Of a DNA stretch of 7,236 nt, positions 1 to 5,952 are shown piece by piece. Within the stretch, counting starts at the first letter, position 1. Every line of letters starts with the position of its first letter. Location of the stretch: NCBI GenBank assembly GCA_905181745.1, contig CAJIYV010000130.1:1-7236 (forward strand), in the 5' to 3' direction. The DNA comes from an uncultured Actinomycetes bacterium (GTDB lineage Bacteria; Actinomycetota; Actinomycetes; S36-B12). The notes under the pieces were generated by a model. It was not told the origin of the DNA. It saw only the letters and a list, made by a program, of their open reading frames with translations, and ran no database searches. A program made the position numbers and the translations under genes.

Positions 1-864
1 CAGCACTGGATGTACCAGGGTAAGCACGTTCTGATTGTGTTTGATGACCTATCAAAGCAAGCCGATGCGTACCGCGCAGTGTCATTACTCCTTCGACGCC
101 CGCCCGGCCGCGAGGCCTACCCCGGAGACGTCTTCTATTTGCACTCTCGCCTGCTCGAGCGTTGTGCAAAACTATCAGCAGAAATGGGAGGCGGTTCAAT
201 GACTGGGCTGCCCATTATTGAGACAAAAGCCAATGACGTGTCTGCATTTATTCCGACCAACGTTATTTCGATCACCGACGGTCAGTGCTTCCTCGAGTCT
301 GACTTGTTCAACTCGGGTGTGCGCCCAGCAATCAACGTGGGTATCTCGGTCTCGCGGGTGGGTGGGGCAGCTCAGCCCAAGGCCATGAAGAAGGTCGCGG
401 GTCGTTTGCGGCTCTCCCTCGCACAGTTCCGTGAGCTGGAAGCTTTTGCAGCTTTCGGTTCAGATCTCGATGCAGCATCTAAGGCGCAACTTGAGCGTGG
501 GTCACGCCTGGTGGAACTACTCAAGCAGCCCCAGTACCAGCCTCAGCCGATGGAACGTGAAGTCGTCTCAGTGTGGTCCGGTACGACTGGCCAGCTCGAT
601 GAGGTTCCGTTGGAAGACATTCGTCGATTTGATTCAGAATTTTTGGCGTATTTGGATCGTTCAGCAGCTGAAGTATTCGATGCGATTCGCACGACCTCTG
701 ATCTATCCGATGACACCCAGAGCGTCCTCGAGAAGTCAATGGGCGAGTTCAAGAAGCAGTTCACCACTCGTAACGGGGAACCCCTCATCAAAGATGAACC
801 GGTCGCAGCATTGACGGACGAAGAAATTGATCCAACTCAAATCAAGCGAGCTGTTCGGGGCTGA
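1..864 (+). CDS. atpA: F1 ATP synthase subunit alpha (3' part, 5' end outside window)
   Basis: This is the C-terminal 287 residues of the alpha subunit, the non-catalytic nucleotide-binding subunit of the F1 head on the cytoplasmic face of the membrane. The reading frame is open from base 1, so the true start lies upstream; a full subunit is usually about 500-550 residues. Visible landmarks, numbered from the first codon: a Walker B strand VLIVFDD ending at Asp15-Asp16, the conserved stretch [20 protein letters not shown], the region [13 protein letters not shown], and the alpha/beta family signature [10 protein letters not shown] at 109-118. Arg119 follows it and corresponds to the arginine finger that reaches into the neighbouring beta catalytic site. 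The rest is the helical C-terminal domain. The TGA stop is followed after one nucleotide by the atpG start, so the two are probably translationally coupled. Nothing in the part seen is abnormal. Confidence 0.98.
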   Translation, partial: QHWMYQGKHVLIVFDDLSKQADAYRAVSLLLRRPPGREAYPGDVFYLHSRLLERCAKLSAEMGGGSMTGLPIIETKANDVSAFIPTNVISITDGQCFLESDLFNSGVRPAINVGISVSRVGGAAQPKAMKKVAGRLRLSLAQFRELEAFAAFGSDLDAASKAQLERGSRLVELLKQPQYQPQPMEREVVSVWSGTTGQLDEVPLEDIRRFDSEFLAYLDRSAAEVFDAIRTTSDLSDDTQSVLEKSMGEFKKQFTTRNGEPLIKDEPVAALTDEEIDPTQIKRAVRG

Positions 865-865
865 C

Positions 866-1777
866 ATGGGTGCACAACTGCGGGTCTACCGGCGCCGAAT
901 TCGATCGGTGCAGGCGACCAAGAAAATTACGAAAGCAATGGAACTCATTGCTTCCGCACGGATTATTCGGGCTCAAAACCACCTCAAAGCGTCACTGCCG
1001 TATTTGACGCAACTAGTTGATGCGGTCTCGGCTGCGGCAAGTCACGCATCCGATGTGTCAAAGCATCCCTTGACCGCAAAATCTGTCAATCCTGTGCGAG
1101 CCGCGGTGTTAGTGATCACGGCGGACCGTGGACTGGCCGGTGCCTATTCATCCAATACGATCAAGGAAACAGAAGCCCTCACGCACAATCTCAACGAAAA
1201 GGGAATGGAAGTTGTCCCTTACGTTGTGGGTCGCAAGGGTGTCGCCTTTTATCGGTTCCGCAACCGTGCAACCGGTGGTGACTATACCGGATTTAGCGAT
1301 CAACCTAGCTATGCTCATGCTAAGGAAATTGGCGAGGAACTGCTTAAGGCATTCATGACCCCTTCTGCGGAGGGCGGTGTCGACGAAATTCACGTGGTCT
1401 ACACGAACTTCACCAATATGGCGATTCAACAAACTCGCGTTCGGCGGGTTCTCCCTCTCGAAGTGGTCGACGAAATTGTGGACACAACAACTGAGGGTGG
1501 GACAGGGACACCATTCCCGCTCTACGAGTTTGAGCCGAGCGCAGAAGAGGTCCTTGACGCACTATTACCCCGATACATCGATCAAATGGTGTACCTGTCG
1601 CTGTTGAACTCTGCCGCTTCAGAGCACGCTGCGCGCAGGCGGGCCATGAAGTCGGCAACCGACAACGCAGAGGAATTGATCAAGTCCCTTAGCCGCGCAG
1701 CAAATGCTGCACGGCAAGCCGAAATCACCCAAGAAATCAGCGAAATTGTCGGCGGAGCCGACGCCCTGTCCGCATAG
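866..1777 (+). CDS. atpG: F1 ATP synthase subunit gamma
   Basis: A 303-residue gamma subunit, the rotating central stalk of F1, whose N- and C-terminal helices form the coiled coil inside the alpha3beta3 ring. The N-terminus reads MGAQLRVYRRRIRSV followed by ATKKITKAMELIA, the classic gamma opening, and this fixes the start at ATG 866. An in-frame ATG at 827 would add 13 residues inside atpA that do not belong to the family. The C-terminus carries the gamma signature ITQEISEIVGGADA (residues 287-300). A central Rossmann-like region holds VLVITADRGLAGAYSSN. Length is normal for actinobacteria. It begins one nucleotide after the atpA stop; the only upstream purine run is GGGG at 857-860, so initiation probably depends on coupling to atpA. 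A 29-nt gap follows before atpD. Confidence 0.98.
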   Translation: MGAQLRVYRRRIRSVQATKKITKAMELIASARIIRAQNHLKASLPYLTQLVDAVSAAASHASDVSKHPLTAKSVNPVRAAVLVITADRGLAGAYSSNTIKETEALTHNLNEKGMEVVPYVVGRKGVAFYRFRNRATGGDYTGFSDQPSYAHAKEIGEELLKAFMTPSAEGGVDEIHVVYTNFTNMAIQQTRVRRVLPLEVVDEIVDTTTEGGTGTPFPLYEFEPSAEEVLDALLPRYIDQMVYLSLLNSAASEHAARRRAMKSATDNAEELIKSLSRAANAARQAEITQEISEIVGGADALSA

Positions 1778-1797
1778 AGTCCCAAAGCACAAGATAA

Positions 1798-3258
<1,461 letters not shown>

Positions 3259-3259
3259 A

Positions 3260-3640
3260 GTGTCGGGCCCACTTGCTGTTGCCGTGGTTTCGGCCGAGCG
3301 CTCGATTTGGAGTGGTTCGGCAAAAAGTGTTGTCGCGAAAACACCTGAAGGTGACGTCGGAATTCTGCGTGGCCACGAACCCATGTTGGCGCTTCTGATG
3401 GAGGCTCCGCTGCGGATAGAGCTCGAAGACGGAAGTAACATTCTTGTAGCCGTACACGGTGGATTCTTTTCCGTGGACAGCGACACGGTCAACGTGATCG
3501 CGGAAGTGGCTGAACTTGCTCAGGACATCGATATTGATCGTGCTAAGGCAGCATTGTCACGCGCCCAAGCACAGGTCGATTCAGAGGATCTTTCACCTGT
3601 GCGTCGGGCTGAGGCTCGGCTTCACGTGGCTAAGGCCTAG
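3260..3640 (+). CDS. atpC: F1 ATP synthase subunit epsilon
   Basis: A 126-residue epsilon subunit, part of the rotor foot that couples gamma to the c-ring and can inhibit ATP hydrolysis. The GTG start is one nucleotide after the atpD stop and is supported by AAGGAG at 3247-3252. Residues 1 to about 84 form the beta-sandwich domain, with the conserved stretch GDVGILRGHEPML (31-43) and the segment VAVHGGFFSVDSDTVNVIAE (63-82). Residues from about 87 onward form the helical hairpin, ending LHVAKA. Length is typical for actinobacteria. It is the last gene of the operon. The downstream adenosyltransferase gene converges on it with 15 bp between stop codons, and no terminator hairpin with a T-run is visible. 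Confidence 0.97.
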   Translation: MSGPLAVAVVSAERSIWSGSAKSVVAKTPEGDVGILRGHEPMLALLMEAPLRIELEDGSNILVAVHGGFFSVDSDTVNVIAEVAELAQDIDIDRAKAALSRAQAQVDSEDLSPVRRAEARLHVAKA

Positions 3641-3655
3641 CGGGTTCATGGCTTA

Positions 3656-4231
3656 CTACGAATTTGTTCCACCGGGCTTCCACAGTACGTCGCCGATACC
3701 GTCCTGATTTGCGACCCGGGAAAGAATGAACAGCAAATCGCTGACCCGATTCAAATATGTTGCCGCGATCGGGTTCATTCCGCCGTGGTAGGCATCAAGG
3801 GCGGCCCAGGTGGAACGCTCAGCGCGGCGGGAAACAGTACGTGCGACGTGCATGTGGGCCGCGGCTGGTGTTCCTCCCGGTAGGACGAAGGACCGTAAGG
3901 ACTCCAAGCCCTCGTTATACCGGTCGCAGGCGGTTTCGAGTCGCTCCACGTAGGCATCGGTGATCCGCAGCGATCCGCTCTCCTCATCCTTGATCGGCGT
4001 GCACAAATCAGCGCCCACATCGAAAAGGTCGTTTTGGATGGAGAGCAAAAGCGCGGCGATGTCCTCGCGCACCTCGCAGGTAGCCAAAATTACGCCGATT
4101 GCACAGTTGGCTTCATCAACGTCGGCATAGGCTTTCAAGCGGGGATCATTTTTGCCAGTCCGACTCATATCGCCAAGGGATGTAGTTCCATCGTCGCCGG
4201 TACGGGTATAGATTTTCGTCAAATTCACCAC
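3656..4231 (-). CDS. PduO-type ATP:cob(I)alamin adenosyltransferase
   Basis: A 191-residue cytoplasmic enzyme that transfers the 5'-deoxyadenosyl group of ATP to cob(I)alamin, making adenosylcobalamin; the PduO/MMAB family works as a trimer. Visible motifs: the N-terminal ATP-binding stretch [14 protein letters not shown] (8-21); [20 protein letters not shown] (27-46); [10 protein letters not shown] (131-140), whose Arg131, Arg135, Arg136 and Glu138 match the active-site pattern RxxxRRAE of human MMAB; and [14 protein letters not shown] (159-172). It ends DVLWKPGG, usual for bacterial members. The start is the first of two tandem GTG codons, giving [15 protein letters not shown], the usual N-terminus in actinobacteria. 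There is no Shine-Dalgarno; a -10-like hexamer six nucleotides upstream suggests a leaderless mRNA. It is divergent from murA and convergent with atpC. It probably serves the cobalamin-dependent mutase 1.7 kb away and any other B12 enzymes in the cell. Confidence 0.96.
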   Translation of the reverse strand: MVNLTKIYTRTGDDGTTSLGDMSRTGKNDPRLKAYADVDEANCAIGVILATCEVREDIAALLLSIQNDLFDVGADLCTPIKDEESGSLRITDAYVERLETACDRYNEGLESLRSFVLPGGTPAAAHMHVARTVSRRAERSTWAALDAYHGGMNPIAATYLNRVSDLLFILSRVANQDGIGDVLWKPGGTNS

Positions 4232-4243
4232 TAGTGCAGACTA
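4229..4243 (-). promoter_or_regulatory. Predicted leaderless promoter of the adenosyltransferase gene
   Basis: On the minus strand TAGTCT (4243 to 4238) fits the TANNNT -10 pattern of actinobacterial housekeeping promoters. It is followed by exactly six nucleotides and then GTG (4231-4229), placing transcription start on the G of the start codon. No convincing -35 is seen around 4260-4267. The hexamer is part of the left arm of the palindrome at 4235-4256. This is predicted from pattern only. Confidence 0.55.
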
Positions 4244-4256
4244 TCGGTAGTCTGCA
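4235..4256. promoter_or_regulatory. Perfect palindrome, candidate operator between adenosyltransferase gene and murA
   Basis: A perfect inverted repeat with 9-bp arms TGCAGACTA and TAGTCTGCA around a 4-bp spacer TCGG. It lies at -4 to -25 relative to the predicted adenosyltransferase transcription start, covering its -10. It lies at -47 to -26 relative to the predicted murA start, covering its -35 region. If both mRNAs are leaderless, neither contains the complete repeat, so it would act as DNA, most simply as the site of a dimeric regulator. An RNA hairpin role would require transcription starting further away. The regulator is unknown. Confidence 0.6.
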
Positions 4257-4269
4257 GTTTTGGCTCACC

Positions 4270-4284
4270 TACCATTGTGTGGTG
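4270..4284 (+). promoter_or_regulatory. Predicted leaderless promoter of murA
   Basis: TACCAT at 4270-4275 fits TANNNT and is followed by six nucleotides and then GTG at 4282, so transcription would begin on the start codon. No Shine-Dalgarno is present in the preceding 20 nt. The region 17-18 bp upstream (about 4246-4252) has no good TTGACA match and falls in the right half of the palindrome. This spacing favours the GTG at 4282 over the adjacent GTG at 4279. Confidence 0.55.
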
Positions 4285-5535
4285 TCGGTATTTAGAGTTG
4301 AGGGCGGAGCGCCGCTCACGGGAGCAGTTGCGGTACCCGGTGCTAAGAATTCTGTTCTCAAACTTATGGCGGCCACATTGCTCGCGCCTGGCACTTCGGA
4401 GCTGATGAACGTCCCCGACATTGAAGACGTCGCAATCATGTCAGAGTTGCTCCGAAGGCTTGGCTGTGAAGTGAACCATGTCGGGAGCACAATCACCATT
4501 ACTGTCCCGCACCGTCCCGATCACCGCGCTGACTACGACCTTGTGCGCAGGATGAGGGCTTCGATTTGTGTCCTGGGCCCACTTCTTGCCCGCTGCGGAG
4601 CTGCGGATGTCGCGGTTCCTGGCGGGGACAACATCGGATCCCGAGGGTTAGATATGCATGTTGACGCGCTGCGAAAAATGGGCGCTCACGTGAAAAACGA
4701 GCACGGATATTTGCTGGCAGAGAGCGAAGGGCTCGCTGGCGCACAAGTTTTTCTAGATTTTCCTAGTGTGGGCGCAACCGAAACAATTTTGATGGCCGCT
4801 GTGACCGCAACGGGTGAATCCATTATTGAAAATGCGGCACGCGAGCCGGAAATCATTGATATCTGCATGATGCTGGTGGGCATGGGTGCCGATATTTCAG
4901 GAATCGGATCCTCCACCCTAATTATTACTGGTGTGAATTCACTCAAGCCGGTCAGCCATCGGGTTGTTTCTGATCGAATTGTAGCCGGCACATGGGCTAT
5001 TGCCGCCGTCATGACCCAAGGCGACCTAACAATTTCCGGAGTTCCTCCGCAATATTTAGCCCTTCCATTGGAAAAGCTACAGACCGCAGGTGCCCTAGTG
5101 GAAAGTGGCGGGGACACCATCCGGGTGCGGATGAATGAGCGGGCACAATGCGTGGACATCGTGACCTTGCCCTACCCTGGATTTCCTACCGACCTGCAAC
5201 CCCAATTTATTGCACTCAATGCAATTGGGCAGGGAGCGGCATTGGTTACTGAGAATCTTTTCGAGGCCCGGTTCAGATTCGTTCAAGAACTTGCTCGACT
5301 CGGGGCAGATGTGCGAACAGATGGTCACCACGCACTGATTCGAGGCCGGGAAGCACTCTCTGGCGCCCCGGTGGAGGCTACAGATATTAGGGCTGGGGCT
5401 GGTCTAGTTTTGGCCGGGCTCGTGGCCCAAGGAAGCACGACCGTCTATGGCGTGAGTCATATTGACCGTGGATATGCCGAATTTGTGGAAACGCTTCAGG
5501 GTTTGGGCGCAAAAATTGAGCGCGTTGAGGCTTGA
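4282..5535 (+). CDS. murA: UDP-N-acetylglucosamine 1-carboxyvinyltransferase, Cys-to-Asp type
   Basis: A 417-residue MurA, which transfers enolpyruvate from phosphoenolpyruvate to UDP-GlcNAc in the cytoplasm, the first committed step of peptidoglycan synthesis. From GTG 4282 the protein begins MSVFRVEGG, matching the family N-terminus; GTG 4279 would add one residue. Visible active-site residues: Lys22-Asn23 in GAKNSVLK, Arg121 in the [10 protein letters not shown] loop, Asp304 in [11 protein letters not shown] and Arg396 in HIDRGYAEF. The loop that usually reads PGGCxIG here reads PGGDNIG, so the catalytic Cys (Cys115 in E. coli) is Asp116. The same replacement occurs in mycobacterial MurA and makes the enzyme insensitive to fosfomycin. 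Length and both domains of the inside-out barrel are complete. An in-frame extension back to 4234 is rejected because it is not family-like. The gene is divergent from the adenosyltransferase gene and ends 4 bp from the end of a convergent gene. Confidence 0.98.
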   Translation: MSVFRVEGGAPLTGAVAVPGAKNSVLKLMAATLLAPGTSELMNVPDIEDVAIMSELLRRLGCEVNHVGSTITITVPHRPDHRADYDLVRRMRASICVLGPLLARCGAADVAVPGGDNIGSRGLDMHVDALRKMGAHVKNEHGYLLAESEGLAGAQVFLDFPSVGATETILMAAVTATGESIIENAAREPEIIDICMMLVGMGADISGIGSSTLIITGVNSLKPVSHRVVSDRIVAGTWAIAAVMTQGDLTISGVPPQYLALPLEKLQTAGALVESGGDTIRVRMNERAQCVDIVTLPYPGFPTDLQPQFIALNAIGQGAALVTENLFEARFRFVQELARLGADVRTDGHHALIRGREALSGAPVEATDIRAGAGLVLAGLVAQGSTTVYGVSHIDRGYAEFVETLQGLGAKIERVEA

Positions 5536-5539
5536 GCAA

Positions 5540-5860
5540 CTATTGGCCTAATACATCTCGAGCCCGGCTTTCATCCCTTGGCCAAACCATGATTTGGGGG
5601 CCGTCGGTTGTCTGGGCAAGGTTGGCCTTAATCCCGCGGTCTTCGAGTGCGCGACGGATCATTTCGCCCTCTGCATAGTTTGTGGCGCTAGCGACACACA
5701 CCAACAACCCATAGGAGTCCGAAGGGCCAGATTTTCCCGGGGCGGCAACCACTGAGCTTCCCCGGGAGTAGGCCCAGCGCAGTACAAGCACCATTGCGCC
5801 GATCCCGACCAGAGCCACGATGGGACCGAAAGCGTAGGAAAAGCTATTACTGATGGACAC
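5540..5860 (-). CDS. Small single-pass membrane protein, DUF2007-like C-terminus
   Basis: A 106-residue protein of unknown function. From the GTG at 5860 it has a short polar N-terminus, one hydrophobic segment at about 11-28 (FGPIVALVGIGAMVLVLRW), a Ser/Gly/Pro-rich linker (about 31-49) and a small soluble domain. The domain reads YGLLVCVASATNYAEGEMIR then RALEDRGIKANLAQTTDGPQ and ends IMVWPRDESRARDVL. The pattern of an effector-like strand, a helix with GEMIRRALEDRGI, and a strand ending in V-W-P resembles DUF2007 (putative signal-transducing) proteins, and similar small membrane proteins occur in actinobacteria; this assignment is from memory and tentative. The reading frame extends upstream to 5932, but that extension is Cys-rich, not family-like, and crosses the divergent promoter region. 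CACAAT six nucleotides before the GTG supports the shorter, leaderless start. It converges on murA with a 4-bp gap. Confidence 0.8.
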   Translation of the reverse strand: MSISNSFSYAFGPIVALVGIGAMVLVLRWAYSRGSSVVAAPGKSGPSDSYGLLVCVASATNYAEGEMIRRALEDRGIKANLAQTTDGPQIMVWPRDESRARDVLGQ

Positions 5861-5872
5861 GTTCTTATTGTG
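5858..5872 (-). promoter_or_regulatory. Predicted leaderless promoter of the small membrane protein gene
   Basis: On the minus strand CACAAT (5872 to 5867; four of six matches to TATAAT, including the key second A and sixth T) is followed by six nucleotides and the GTG at 5860. A -35-like TTGCAA (5894 to 5889, four of six matches to TTGACA) lies 16 bp further upstream. There is no good Shine-Dalgarno; AATAAGAAC next to the GTG is weak. This is the only one of the four predicted leaderless promoters with a recognisable -35. Confidence 0.5.
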
Positions 5873-5937
5873 ACAAGGTTTGCAGACTTTGCAACAGATC
5901 GGCCTGATTAAAACCTGTGGAGACCTCATCAATTGGT

Positions 5938-5952
5938 TACGCTAGGGATGTG
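5938..5952 (+). promoter_or_regulatory. Predicted leaderless promoter of the mutase gene
   Basis: TACGCT at 5938-5943 fits TANNNT, followed by six nucleotides and then GTG at 5950. The purine run AGGGA at 5944-5948 ends one nucleotide before the GTG, too close for a normal Shine-Dalgarno. No clear -35 is seen near 5914-5920. The match is weaker than for murA because positions 3-5 of the hexamer (CGC) are GC-rich. Confidence 0.42.

Noticed and set aside
827..865. Earlier ATG for atpG at 827, inside atpA.
   Set aside because: The 13 extra residues are the atpA tail read in another frame; MGAQLR at 866 is the conserved gamma N-terminus.
3600..3660. GCTA-AGGCC-TAGC at the end of atpC as a possible terminator stem.
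   Set aside because: Only a 4-bp stem, without a T-run on either strand; not a credible intrinsic terminator.
4234..4281. In-frame extension of murA starting at ATG 4234 ([15 protein letters not shown]...).
   Set aside because: The palindrome and the murA -10 lie inside it, no Shine-Dalgarno precedes it, and MurA proteins begin near the VFRVEGG motif.
4686..5159. 157-codon open frame on the minus strand inside murA.
   Set aside because: Entirely antisense to conserved murA sequence with low-complexity Ser/Ala/Pro composition; shadow frame.
5861..5932. N-terminal extension of the small membrane protein from TTG 5932 or ATG 5929, with a CCKVCKPC cysteine cluster that looks like a metal site.
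   Set aside because: The extension precedes a natural N-terminus, crosses the -35/-10 region of the gene's own predicted promoter and has no ribosome binding site; the cysteines are more likely translated non-coding DNA.
5861..5949. Cobalamin riboswitch in front of the mutase gene.
   Set aside because: The gap is 89 bp, too short for the class, and no B12-box-like sequence is visible.
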